Source of the DNA: Streptomyces anulatus
GTDB lineage: Bacteria; Actinomycetota; Actinomycetes; Streptomycetales; Streptomycetaceae
DNA length: 64,000 nucleotides
Assembly: GCF_000721175.1 (NCBI RefSeq)
Contig: NZ_JOEZ01000001.1
Location: forward strand, 1 to 64,000
Direction of reading: 5' to 3'
Every line of letters starts with the position of its first letter. Position 1 is the first letter of the stretch. Below are positions 56,548 through 64,000 of the stretch, in pieces. Made by a program: the position numbers and the translations under genes. The notes beneath the pieces were generated by a model. The model saw only the letters and a program-made list of their open reading frames with translations, was not told where the DNA came from and did not search any database.

Positions 56548-58119
56548 TCACGCGGCGCGGTTGTTCCGGCGCTGCGAGGCGGCCGCCCGGGCCTCGGGCG
56601 TCGGCACTCCGGGACGACGGCCCCGGGACGGAGCCCCGCTGCCGCCGCGCTTGGTGCCGCGGCCCATGAACGCGCCGCCGCGGCTGCTGCCGCGCTCCTT
56701 GGCCGGGGCGGAGATGACGACCGGGACACCGGAGGGGGCCTGCGCGCCGGTGATCCGGCTCAGCTCGGCCTCGCCGGAGCGGACCTGGGCGATCTGCGGA
56801 GTGATCCCGGCATCCGCCATCAGCCGGGTCATCTCGCGCCGCTGGTTGGGCAGCACCAGCGTGACGACGCTGCCGGACTCCCCGGCACGGGCGGTACGGC
56901 CGCCGCGGTGCAGGTAGTCCTTGTGGTCGCTCGGCGGGTCCACGTTGACGACCAGGTCGAGGTTGTCGACGTGGATGCCGCGCGCCGCGACGTTGGTGGC
57001 GACCAGCACGGTGACGTGCCCGGTCTTGAAGCGCTCCAGGGTGCGGGTGCGCTGCGGCTGGGACTTGCCCCCGTGCAGCGCCGCCGCCCTGACCCCGCTG
57101 TGCAGCAGGTGGTCGGTGAGCTTGTCGACCGCGTGCTTGGTGTCCAGGAACATGATCACGCTGCCCTCGCGGGCCGCGATCTCCGTCGTGGTGGCGTACT
57201 TGTCCGAGCCCTGGACGTACAGGACGTGGTGCTCCATCGTCGTGACCGCACCGGCGGCCGGGTCGACGGAGTGCACGACCGGGTCCTTCAGGTAGGTCCG
57301 CACCAGCAGGTCGACGTTGCGGTCCAGGGTGGCCGAGAAGAGCATCCGCTGCCCGTCCGGGTTCACCTGGTCGAGCAGCTCGGTGACCTGCGGCATGAAG
57401 CCCATGTCGGCCATCTGGTCGGCCTCGTCGAGGACGGTGATGGTGACCCGGTCCAGCCGGCAGTCGCCGCGCTCGATCAGGTCCTTGAGGCGGCCCGGCG
57501 TCGCGACGACGACCTCGGAGCCTCCGCGCAGCGCGCTGGCCTGGCGGCCGATGGACATGCCGCCGACCACGGTGGCGATGCGCAGCTTCAGCGACCGGGC
57601 GTACGGGGTGAGCGCGTCGGTGACCTGCTGGGCCAGCTCCCGGGTGGGGACGAGGACCAGGGCGAGCGGCCGCTTGGCGTCGGCGCGGCGGCCGGCGGTG
57701 CGGGCCAGCAGCGCGAGGCCGAAGGCGAGGGTCTTGCCGGAGCCGGTGCGGCCCCGGCCCAGGACGTCCCGGCCGGCCAGCGAGTTGGGCAGGGTGGCCG
57801 CCTGGATCGGGAAGGGCACGGTCATGCCCTCGGCGACCAGCGCCGCCTTCAGCGGTGCGGGCATCTCCAGCTCGCCGAAGGTCTCGACGGCGGGGAGGGC
57901 GGGGGTGACGGTCACCGGCAGGGCGAACTCGCCCTTGACGCCGGAGGCGGAACGGCGGCCGTAGCCACCGGACCGGCCCGAGCCGCCGGAGCGCTTGGGT
58001 CCGCCGCCGAAGCCCGCGGCCCGGCGCTCGCCGCCACCGCCGGAGTAGCGGGGGGCGCCGCCGGAGGAGCGGGTGCGGGAAAACCGGTCGTTCGAGCGGG
58101 GCGTGCGTTCGCGGTTCAT
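56548..58119 (-). CDS. DEAD-box ATP-dependent RNA helicase
   Basis: 523 residues with an Arg/Gly/Ser-rich N-terminus (FSRTRSSGGAPRYSGGGG) and C-terminus (GSSRGGAFMGRGTKRGG), both typical RNA-binding tails. The Q motif FGELEMPAPLKAALVAEGM, motif I GRGRTGSGKT, Ia PTRELAQQ, DEAD motif as VLDEADQM, SAT, and motif VI HRGGRTARAG are all present. Unwinds structured RNA, typically at low temperature or in ribosome assembly. AAAGG RBS before ATG 58119. Likely co-regulated with the neighbouring cold-shock protein. Confidence 0.92.
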   Translation of the reverse strand: MNRERTPRSNDRFSRTRSSGGAPRYSGGGGERRAAGFGGGPKRSGGSGRSGGYGRRSASGVKGEFALPVTVTPALPAVETFGELEMPAPLKAALVAEGMTVPFPIQAATLPNSLAGRDVLGRGRTGSGKTLAFGLALLARTAGRRADAKRPLALVLVPTRELAQQVTDALTPYARSLKLRIATVVGGMSIGRQASALRGGSEVVVATPGRLKDLIERGDCRLDRVTITVLDEADQMADMGFMPQVTELLDQVNPDGQRMLFSATLDRNVDLLVRTYLKDPVVHSVDPAAGAVTTMEHHVLYVQGSDKYATTTEIAAREGSVIMFLDTKHAVDKLTDHLLHSGVRAAALHGGKSQPQRTRTLERFKTGHVTVLVATNVAARGIHVDNLDLVVNVDPPSDHKDYLHRGGRTARAGESGSVVTLVLPNQRREMTRLMADAGITPQIAQVRSGEAELSRITGAQAPSGVPVVISAPAKERGSSRGGAFMGRGTKRGGSGAPSRGRRPGVPTPEARAAASQRRNNRAA

Positions 58120-58312
58120 GCAGAACCTTTCCTCGATGGGGCACGTATCGAGGGATTCTTTTTCGGGAAGCGACCGTGAACGGCACCCAGAATCGCAAGA
58201 ACGAGCCGATGAAATGACAAAAGAAAAACAAAGCCCGGCCGCCGGGAATCAGTGCACCGGACGCGGCTTCGTCTGGGGGCGCGCAGAGCGGGCCCGGACA
58301 CGACAACGAGCC

Positions 58313-58340
58313 GGGGCCCGCACCCCAAGGTGCGGGCCCC
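58313..58340 (-). terminator. Terminator of the cold-shock gene
   Basis: GGGGCCCGCACC and GGTGCGGGCCCC form a perfect 12-bp stem with a CCAA loop, 24 bases downstream of the cspA stop. Confidence 0.85.
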
Positions 58341-58364
58341 AGCTGCGCAGTACTACCTGAGTGA

Positions 58365-58568
58365 TCAGGCGGGGGTGATGTTCTCGGCCTGCGGGCCCTT
58401 CTGGCCCTGCGTGACGTCGAAGTTCACCTTCTGGCCCTCCTGCAGCTCACGGAAGCCGCTGGCGGCGATGTTGCTGTAGTGAGCGAAGACGTCGGCGCCG
58501 CCGCCGTCCTGCTCGATGAAGCCGAAGCCCTTTTCGGCGTTGAACCACTTCACGGTGCCAGTAGCCAT
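58365..58568 (-). CDS. Cold-shock protein (CspA family)
   Basis: 67 residues, one cold-shock domain: [20 protein letters not shown] with RNP1 (KGFGFI) and RNP2-like VFAHYS, ending AENITPA. Binds single-stranded RNA and melts secondary structure. AAGGAG RBS with 6-base spacing. The long AT-rich 5' region (58569-58870) is typical of cold-shock leaders. Confidence 0.95.
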   Translation of the reverse strand: MATGTVKWFNAEKGFGFIEQDGGGADVFAHYSNIAASGFRELQEGQKVNFDVTQGQKGPQAENITPA

Positions 58569-58917
58569 GTCATATCTCCTTAGGGGCAGAGCCCGCGGGC
58601 CCACACTGTGCGGACCCAACGTCGCCGCGATGATTACCCCGTCCGGAATAACACCGGAAATACAAAAGTGTGCCCGCCGACATCTGACCGGCAAGAACAC
58701 TTGAAGTTTTTGGGAACCACAACTGCAACTGAGATCAACACTAGCACGATGGAGCCGGGAGAGGCTGGTGCCCAATATCACCGGCCGTGTCGGAACAGAC
58801 CGGGAACAGATCCGGAACGAAAAAGCCTCATCGCGGATTGCGTGAAATTCTGTGCTGACGAATGCAGATAATTTCCTGGGCCGCAGGGGACCTCCCGCAC
58901 CCGGGGCGCGGCGGCCG
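58569..58917 (-). other. AT-rich leader/promoter region of the cold-shock gene
   Basis: 349 bases, clearly AT-richer than the rest of the window, transcribed toward cspA. A candidate -10 is TAGTGT on the reverse strand (58738-58743); no good -35 is visible at the right distance. A long structured 5' leader would be normal for a cold-inducible csp gene. No gene is seen. Confidence 0.5.
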
Positions 58918-59283
58918 TCAGCGCCCGGCGGGGCCGCCGGAGTGCGCGGACCGGCCGCGCAGCTCCTCGTTGAGGCGCAGCGCCTCCTCCAGCTGGTCCT
59001 CCAGGATGACGATCCGGCAGGCGGCCTCGACGGGCGTGCCGGCGTCTACCAGCTCCCGGGCGCGGGCGGCGACGCGCAACTGGTAGCGGGAGTAACGACG
59101 GTGGCCGCCCTCGGACCGCAGCGGGGTGATCAGGCGGGCCTCGCCGATCGCCCGGAGGAACCCCGGCGTCGCACCGATCATCTCCGCGGCTCGCCCCATC
59201 GTGTAGGCGGGGTAATCGTCGTCGTCGAGCCGGTCGGTGGCGCGCGAGGGGATCTCCGGGGGCATCTGCACTTCTTCCGTCAC
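58918..59283 (-). CDS. MerR family transcriptional regulator
   Basis: 121 residues. [45 protein letters not shown] with the recognition helix around 30-42 and the conserved GGHRRYS of the wing. The C-terminal part is a short coiled-coil helix ([15 protein letters not shown]) without the cysteines of metal-sensing MerRs, like small HTH regulators of cold-shock or development loci. GTG 59283 lacks an RBS; an in-frame ATG seven codons later (59262) is also possible. Divergent from the RNA and EspR operon at 59455 onward. Confidence 0.85.
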   Translation of the reverse strand: MTEEVQMPPEIPSRATDRLDDDDYPAYTMGRAAEMIGATPGFLRAIGEARLITPLRSEGGHRRYSRYQLRVAARARELVDAGTPVEAACRIVILEDQLEEALRLNEELRGRSAHSGGPAGR

Positions 59284-59454
59284 GCGTGACCGGAGGAGCC
59301 GGGCGTCCTGCGCCTGCGGGGTACACCTCCGCCGCGTACCGCTGTTTCACGTGACTGCACAAGAAACCCTAATCGCCACCCAGGGCCATGTCTATCGCGG
59401 CCGGAACAGATTCGGGCCACCGGGAAGGGCGCGGCGGATCAGCCGCCACGGATC

Positions 59455-59501
59455 ACTGACCGACCGGTCAGTTGTCGTCGGGAGGGCCGCGGGGCCATAA
59501 T
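59455..59501 (+). promoter_or_regulatory. Promoter with overlapping TetR-type operator for the small RNA
   Basis: TTGTCG (59472-59477) and CATAAT (59496-59501) with an 18-bp spacer; start near 59508. ACTGACCGACCGGTCAGT (59455-59472), near-palindromic and of TetR-operator type, abuts the -35, so the transcript may be repressed by a TetR-like protein encoded elsewhere. Confidence 0.55.
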
Positions 59502-59507
59502 GCACGC

Positions 59508-59634
59508 GTAGCCCTTCACGCATCCCCCGTCGTGAAGGGCTACACCCCTGTCCGGAGCCTGCCCCGGGCGTCGCGCGGCGCAGGATCATTCACGGGCAAG
59601 GGACTCCCCTCGTGGTCCCCTGCCCGTGTTTTTT
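59508..59634 (+). ncRNA. Candidate structured small RNA or transcription attenuator (~127 nt)
   Basis: From the predicted start, hairpin 1 pairs GTAGCCCTTCACG (59508-59520) with CGTGAAGGGCTAC (59531-59543), perfect 13 bp; hairpin 2 pairs CCTGC with GCAGG (59558-59584); hairpin 3 is a 14-bp stem with one mismatch followed by six Ts (59591-59634), a textbook terminator. No coding frame fits. The upstream gene is on the opposite strand, so no other transcript needs this terminator. It is either an independent sRNA or an attenuator for the operon starting at 59692. I do not recognise a known RNA family. Confidence 0.6.
59591..59634 (+). terminator. Intrinsic terminator with U-tract
   Basis: CACGGGCAAGGGAC pairs with GTCCCCTGCCCGTG (one A-C mismatch), loop TCCCCTCGTG, then TTTTTT. 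U-tracts are rare in this GC-rich genome, making this the clearest rho-independent terminator in the window. Confidence 0.85.
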
Positions 59635-59691
59635 CGAGTTAACAGTGACGTAGAGTGTTTACGCAAGCTCAGTTCCGACTCCGAGGTGACC

Positions 59692-60234
59692 ATGGAGGCC
59701 CGGATGGCCATGGACGACGGCGACGAACGCGGTCCGCAACCCGTCGGCCCTCCTGCTCCGGACGAGCTTCCCCGCCTCGGCTCGCTGCGGGAGAAAGTCG
59801 AGTACATGGTCGACAAGACCTTCCCCGGCCAGAAGATCTCGGGCAGGGTCTTCGCCGAGCTGGTCCGTGACCGCGGCGGCTCGCTGTCACACAGCTACTT
59901 CTCCAACATCCTGGCCGGCAAGGTCACCCAGCCGTCCGAGGACATCCTCAAGGCCCTCGGCCTGGGGTTCGGCGTGGACTGGCGCTTCTTCAAGGAGGAG
60001 TCCGAGGTCGTCGACGACGTCGTCGCCGGACTCCAGTTCCTGGCCAAGCGGCGCACCGGCGAGATCAGCGGTCTGGCCGGCCGGGGCCTGGACGACGACG
60101 GGCTCCCGCCGGAACTGCTGCGGTTCGCCCTGTCCCTGCTGGAGGACGCGGCCCGGGAGAAGGAGGGCCCCGACGGGGAGGGCGGTGGGAGGGATTCCGC
60201 CGTGCACCACCGCCCCGCGGGTCCGGCAGCGTAG
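59692..60234 (+). CDS. EspR/XRE-like DNA-binding regulator
   Basis: 180 residues from ATG 59692 (GAGG RBS). The N-terminal 20 are acidic. LREKVEYMVDKTFPGQKISG, RVFAELVRDRGGSLSHSYFS and NILAGKVTQPSEDILKALGL form an HTH with the layout of mycobacterial EspR (LNRLFDTVYP..., SAPYLSQLRSGNRTNPS). VDWRFFKEESEVVDDVVAGL matches the EspR dimerization helix region. Likely a nucleoid-type or operon-specific regulator. First gene of a four-gene operon; gap of 10 bases to the peptidase gene. Confidence 0.8.
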   Translation: MEARMAMDDGDERGPQPVGPPAPDELPRLGSLREKVEYMVDKTFPGQKISGRVFAELVRDRGGSLSHSYFSNILAGKVTQPSEDILKALGLGFGVDWRFFKEESEVVDDVVAGLQFLAKRRTGEISGLAGRGLDDDGLPPELLRFALSLLEDAAREKEGPDGEGGGRDSAVHHRPAGPAA

Positions 60235-60244
60235 CGTCTTGGTC

Positions 60245-60832
60245 ATGTCCCTGCGGAAACTGCGGAAAGAGTGCGAGGCCGGGCTCGCCGGCCTGCCCCT
60301 CCCGGTTCCCTTCTCGCTGGACGGACTCGTCGCGAACATGGAGGAGGCCGGCGGGCGCACGATCCGGCTGTACGAGATGCCGGACCGCCTCGCCCGTGTC
60401 AACACCGCCTGCGGGCTGCGCCTGAAGGCGGGCGGCACCAGCCTCGTCCTCTACCGCCGCAGGCCGACCGCGTACCAGACCCAGCACGTGATCCTGCACG
60501 AGCTGTGCCACGAGTGGTTCGACCACGGGACGACCCTGGACGCGGAGCAACTGCGGACGCTCCTCCCGGTGTTCGACACCTCGCTGATCGCCCGGATGAT
60601 CTCCCCGGCCGCCGCCGAGTCCTTCGCCTCCGGCGGCGGCACCGTCCAGGCCCGTGCGCAGTACGACACCCACGACGAACGCATGGCCGAATTCGGTGCT
60701 TCCCTGATCCCCCGAATGGCGCGGGACCTCACCACCGATGACATGGTGGGGCGGCTGGACAACTCCCTGTCCCGCCCGATGGCCAACCGGCGGCGCGGCC
60801 TCTTCCCCGTACGACGGTCCGACAACGCCTGA
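60245..60832 (+). CDS. ImmA/IrrE-type metallopeptidase
   Basis: 195 residues. Zincin motif HVILHELCHEWFDH gives HExxH (HELCH) near residue 84; IrrE/ImmA proteins cleave partner regulators (ImmR, DdrO) to derepress genes. An extended N-terminal helix region (MSLRKLRKECEAGLAGLPL) and a conserved C-terminal helical part follow. The natural substrate in this context would be the upstream EspR-like regulator. Basic C-terminus (RPMANRRRGLFPVRR). Confidence 0.82.
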   Translation: MSLRKLRKECEAGLAGLPLPVPFSLDGLVANMEEAGGRTIRLYEMPDRLARVNTACGLRLKAGGTSLVLYRRRPTAYQTQHVILHELCHEWFDHGTTLDAEQLRTLLPVFDTSLIARMISPAAAESFASGGGTVQARAQYDTHDERMAEFGASLIPRMARDLTTDDMVGRLDNSLSRPMANRRRGLFPVRRSDNA

Positions 60833-60897
60833 CACGTGCCACCGCCCCACCCGCGGGTCCCCGCCCCCGCATCCCGACCCCGAGGACGAACACCGCC

Positions 60898-62169
60898 GTG
60901 ACCCCCCTCGATCTCGCCGGCTACCTCATAGCCGGCCTGATGACGGCCGTTGCCCTGTGGCGCATGCCCGCTGCCCTGTGTGGCGACGAGGAGGACCGCA
61001 GACGCCGGGCCCTGTGGGGCTGCTACGCCGGATTCGCCGTCGCGCTGTGGACGAAGACCGAGGCGGTGCGCATCGGCCTCAACAACAGCGCCGTCACCGA
61101 CCTCGCCGTCCTCATCAAGCACTACACCGCCACCGTGGCAATTCTGGCCATCCTCAGCTACATCGTGGCCATCTACGGCAGCTACCCCGAAGCGGGCGCG
61201 GTCCCCCGCCACGTGCGGTTCGCGCGGTTCGTCCAGAAGCTGGCGGCCAAGGCCTCCGTCGCCACGCTGATCCTGCTGACCGTTTTGTTCTTCACCGTCG
61301 TCGACCGCTCCGAGCCCTCGGACCGCTTCGTCTCCGACCACGCCGGGGAGGGGGGCGCCACGCTCTACATGAGCGTCTTCTACCTCTACCTCGGGGCCGC
61401 GTCCGCCGTGTGCGCCTTCCAGTGGGGGCTGGCCACCCTCGACGCCCGGCGGCGCCATCTGCGCATCGGGCTCGGGATGATGACGTTCGCCATGTTCATC
61501 GGCGTCGGCTACACCGCCAGCCGCACCCTCTTCCTGTGGATCAGTGTGGTGGACGAGCCCAGCGAGGCGTTCGCCCTGCGGTTCGACCAGATCACCGAGG
61601 CCGCGCAGCTCGTGCTGTTCGCCTTCTTCGCCCTCGGCGCGTCCGTCCCCGCGTTCGCGGCCGGCCTGCGACGGGCCCGGCTGTGGCGGGCCCAGGTCCG
61701 ACTGCACGCCCTCTGGTACGAGTTGATGACCGCGTTCCCGGACCAGCCGTTCGACCCACCCGCCTCACTGGGCCGCGAGCTGACCCGGTTCAACGTCCCG
61801 GCCGACCTGCGGGTGGACCGCTGGGCCGCCGACATCGCGGACGCGGCAGAGAAGCTGCGCCACTACGTGCCCGACGGGCTGCTCGCCGCCGCCGGGCGGG
61901 CCGCCGCCCGCGACACGGACGACCCGCGCCGGGCAGAGTCCCTCACGGACGCCTACTGGATCCGGGCCGCCCTGCTCGCGAAGGACTCCGGCGCACCCGC
62001 CGGGGGAGCCGCGACGGTCGCCGCCCAGCACGCGGCGGACCAGGACGGCGAGGTGGCCCGGCTGGTCCGGGTCGCCGCCGCGTACCGGACGGTCGGCGAG
62101 GAGCGTGCCCGCGCGGTCCTCGCGGCGGCGACGGCCGACACCACCCGCACGACGGAGACGAGCGCATGA
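60898..62169 (+). CDS. MAB_1171c-type membrane protein
   Basis: 423 residues. N-terminal half has about seven helices (LAGYLIAGLMTAVALWRMP, TATVAILAILSYIVAIYGS, ASVATLILLTVLFFTVVDR, LYMSVFYLYLGAASAVCAF and others), then a cytoplasmic region of helices (VRLHALWYELMTAFP, AADIADAAEKLRHYVP) and a Thr-rich tail. Matches the 'MAB_1171c family putative transporter' group as I recall it; function unproven. GTG start. Its stop overlaps the next ATG (ATGA). Confidence 0.8.
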   Translation: MTPLDLAGYLIAGLMTAVALWRMPAALCGDEEDRRRRALWGCYAGFAVALWTKTEAVRIGLNNSAVTDLAVLIKHYTATVAILAILSYIVAIYGSYPEAGAVPRHVRFARFVQKLAAKASVATLILLTVLFFTVVDRSEPSDRFVSDHAGEGGATLYMSVFYLYLGAASAVCAFQWGLATLDARRRHLRIGLGMMTFAMFIGVGYTASRTLFLWISVVDEPSEAFALRFDQITEAAQLVLFAFFALGASVPAFAAGLRRARLWRAQVRLHALWYELMTAFPDQPFDPPASLGRELTRFNVPADLRVDRWAADIADAAEKLRHYVPDGLLAAAGRAAARDTDDPRRAESLTDAYWIRAALLAKDSGAPAGGAATVAAQHAADQDGEVARLVRVAAAYRTVGEERARAVLAAATADTTRTTETSA

Positions 62170-62789
62170 GCAGCAGCACGGCAACCACGGCCGGCGAGGG
62201 GATCCCCACCGCCTCCGCCCGGACGGCCTCCGTGGCGCGCACCGTCACCGACGTCCTCCAGCCGCGCAACGTCCTGCTGGCGGGCATGCTCGGCATCGGC
62301 CTCGCGGCGGCGCGCGACTGGACGGGACTGCCCTGGGGCTTCCTCGGGGCGCTCTGCGCCGGGCTGATCCCGGCGGGGTACATCGAGTGGGAGCGCGGGC
62401 GCGGCACCTGGGGCGACCGTCATGTGGTGGACCGCACCAAGCGGGCGCCGATCTTCTTCGTGATCCTGGGCTCGATCGGCGCCGGCTCGGTGGTGATGGT
62501 GCTGGGGAACGCGCCCACCGGGATCCTCGTCGCGATGCTCGCGCTGTGGGTGATGACGGTCGGCCTGCTGGCCGTCAACACGGTGTGGAAGATCTCGGTC
62601 GACTCGGCGGTGGCCTCGGCGCCCGTCTCGCTCCTCGCCGTCGTGCACTCCCCCTGGTGGATCGCCGCGTACGCGCTGACCACGGCGGTCTGCTGGTCCC
62701 GGGTCACCCTCGGCTACCACACCGTCGCCCAGACCGTGGCGGGCGCGGGCCTGGGGGCGGCGACGACGGTGGCGTACGTGTTCGCCTGA
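62166..62789 (+). CDS. PAP2-like membrane protein
   Basis: 207 residues with about six helices. The late SRVTLGYHTVAQTVAGAGLG resembles PAP2 motif C3 (SRxxxGxHxxxD with Asp replaced), and DRTKRAPIF and KISVDSAVA stand where motifs C1 and C2 (KxxxxxxRP, PSGH) would be. Several catalytic residues are changed, so it may be a non-catalytic relative of lipid phosphatases. Fourth gene of the EspR-like operon. Confidence 0.65.
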   Translation: MSSSTATTAGEGIPTASARTASVARTVTDVLQPRNVLLAGMLGIGLAAARDWTGLPWGFLGALCAGLIPAGYIEWERGRGTWGDRHVVDRTKRAPIFFVILGSIGAGSVVMVLGNAPTGILVAMLALWVMTVGLLAVNTVWKISVDSAVASAPVSLLAVVHSPWWIAAYALTTAVCWSRVTLGYHTVAQTVAGAGLGAATTVAYVFA

Positions 62790-63017
62790 GGGCGGACAGC
62801 GTCAGGTCAGCAGGACCGGGTCAGCGGTACCCGGTCAGGGTCGAAGGGCGGCGCGCTGCCCCGTCCGCGGTCCGCCCACCACGAGGGGCACGGTGGCCTG
62901 CGAACCACCGGGCCGTCCTCGCGGCCGTCCCGTTTGCGGGGGCGGCGGACACCCGGTTACGTGTACGGGGAGGGCGCGCCCGCCGACGGCGCGGCCCGCA
63001 GGCTGGAGGTACCTCCG

Positions 63018-63263
63018 ATGGCGAAGAACCGGTCCGCGCCCGCCGAGGGGCCGCGCGGAAGCAAGGCCGGGCTCGTGCTGAGCCTGGGCAGCAGCGCGCT
63101 CGCGGTCATCAGGGCGTCCAAGCAGGTCCGCCGGGCCAAGGGCAAGCACGACAAGCTGAACACCGCCGACGCGGTGGCGGGGCTGCTGCCGCTGATCACC
63201 TCGGCCGCCCTCGTACTGCGACAGCTGCGGAGCCGACGGCAGGAGAACCCGGAAGCCGCCTGA
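63018..63263 (+). CDS. Small hypothetical protein
   Basis: 81 residues from ATG 63018, preceded by GGAGG. It is Lys/Arg-rich with a hydrophobic middle (LVLSLGSSALAVIRASK) and a helix (AVAGLLPLITSAALVLRQL). Possibly a small membrane-associated protein; no family recognised. Independent of its neighbours. Confidence 0.6.
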   Translation: MAKNRSAPAEGPRGSKAGLVLSLGSSALAVIRASKQVRRAKGKHDKLNTADAVAGLLPLITSAALVLRQLRSRRQENPEAA

Positions 63264-63424
63264 CGCGTCGGCCGTGAGGCGGGCCCGCCCGAAAGGCAGG
63301 ACATCGCCCCATCGCCGATCACCGAACCGCTTCCCCCGGCTCCCCGTCGTCGGCCGCCCGTTCCCGTACCGCGTCCTCAGCACGGGAGCGGGTGGCCGGT
63401 CGGCGCACGGGACCGGGTGGCCGG

Positions 63425-64000
63425 TCAGCGCGGGGCGCCCGTCCGGTCCCGGAACGGCCCGAGGCCGAGGTCGATGCCCAGATCGAGGTCCAGGTCGAGG
63501 GTGCCCTCGGTGGCCTCGGCGGTGGGCGGCAGGGTGAGGGCCGCGCCGACCGGCCCCGGCAGGCTGCCGGAACCGAGCAGTCCGGTGACCAGCCCGGTGG
63601 TGAGGCGGTGCCAGGCGGCGGCCCTGCGGAGCATGGCGTGGTCGCCGCCCCGGACGGTGACCATGCAGGTACGGGCCCCGGCGCGGCGGGCCCGGGCGGT
63701 GTGGGACCAGGTGGCCCGCGGGCTGGTCATCCGGTCCCGGTCGCTGTGGACGAGGACGACGTCACGGCCCGCGAGCTGGGTGACCGGGTCCCCCGGCGGA
63801 CACCAGGGCGCGAGCCCGACGACGCCCCGCACCAGGGGGTGCCCGGCGGCGCGGAGAGCGGCGCGCGCTCCCATGGAGTGGCCCAGGAGCACCACCGGCA
63901 GCTCGTCGCCCGCTTCCTCCCGCAGCGCGTCGAGGGCGGCCACGGCGTCGTGGAAGGGGTCCGCGCGGGTGCCGTTCCAGCCCCGGTGGGCGTACCGCAC
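63425..64000 (-). CDS. Alpha/beta hydrolase, 5' end beyond the window
   Basis: The visible 191 residues include the nucleophile elbow GHSMGARAALRAAG, VVLVHSDRDRMTSP (acid residue region) and GGDHAML (catalytic His). The beginning (RYAHRGWNGTRADPFHD) lies within the core sheet, so the true N-terminus is outside the window. A Leu/Asp repeat (LDLDLDLGIDLGLG) near the C-terminus is odd and probably disordered. Substrate unknown. Confidence 0.75.
   Translation of the reverse strand: MRYAHRGWNGTRADPFHDAVAALDALREEAGDELPVVLLGHSMGARAALRAAGHPLVRGVVGLAPWCPPGDPVTQLAGRDVVLVHSDRDRMTSPRATWSHTARARRAGARTCMVTVRGGDHAMLRRAAAWHRLTTGLVTGLLGSGSLPGPVGAALTLPPTAEATEGTLDLDLDLGIDLGLGPFRDRTGAPR

Overview
The window is high-GC actinobacterial DNA, almost certainly from a Streptomyces chromosome. 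The signs are strong G/C bias at third codon positions, many GTG starts and GTGA/ATGA overlaps, a conservon, a large SARP regulator, Ser/Thr kinases with beta-propeller sensors, Streptomyces-type small proteins (DUF6153, SCO5918 family) and a rare in-frame TTA codon. I saw no rRNA, tRNA or CRISPR. The mix of secreted hemicellulases, regulators and decayed gene ends suggests accessory, rearranged DNA on the left (1-38 kb) grading into more conserved gene order on the right (38-64 kb).

Left part. The window opens inside the start of an IS630-type transposase. It is followed by a HEAT-like protein, a ribbon-helix-helix/PIN toxin-antitoxin pair with a palindromic operator, an excisionase fragment, and a divergent MOSC / MocR-type (PtsJ-like) pair. 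A hemicellulose island (4.4-11.5 kb) comes next: an ECF sigma factor carrying its own zinc finger, hydrophobic segments and a C-terminal AbfB sugar-binding domain, then a GH10-CBM13-GH62 fusion enzyme and a ricin-domain GH74 xyloglucanase. From 11.6 to 12.6 kb lies debris: an IS start, a deletion-fused second toxin-antitoxin copy, and a headless RNase A-like toxin meeting a methyltransferase. A copper module (CopA-like ATPase with a CPD motif, DUF6153, DUF305) and two tandem kinase/propeller proteins follow. The 23.7-26.8 kb stretch holds three more gene remnants (LuxR tail, MFS tail, SARP head) around a TetR/SDR pair with shared operator-like sites. After that come a polysaccharide deacetylase, several small conserved proteins, an old yellow enzyme, a 1139-residue SARP-STAND regulator with 11-bp-spaced operator repeats, a nitrilase with two perfect LacI-type operators, and a LacI regulator that has lost its DNA-binding head.

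Right part. A conservon (cvnABCD plus P450 cvnE) continues into a second P450, an enoyl-CoA hydratase and TerC; cvnC holds an in-frame TTA codon. A molybdate module follows: a one-domain HTH plus molybdopterin-binding regulator, ModA, and a fused ModB-ModC. Then come a PGRP amidase, an APC permease with a universal stress protein, an acyltransferase, and a cold-shock cluster (SCO5918-family protein, DEAD-box helicase, CspA). Finally a MerR regulator stands divergent from a four-gene operon: EspR-like regulator, ImmA/IrrE metallopeptidase, MAB_1171c-type membrane protein and PAP2-like protein. Just upstream of that operon sits an unannotated, promoter-to-terminator structured RNA of about 127 nt.

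The most attractive candidates for undescribed biology are (1) that small RNA or attenuator with its EspR-like/IrrE operon, (2) the membrane-tethered sugar-sensing sigma factor next to fused hemicellulases, and (3) the SARP operator array whose target gene has been beheaded.
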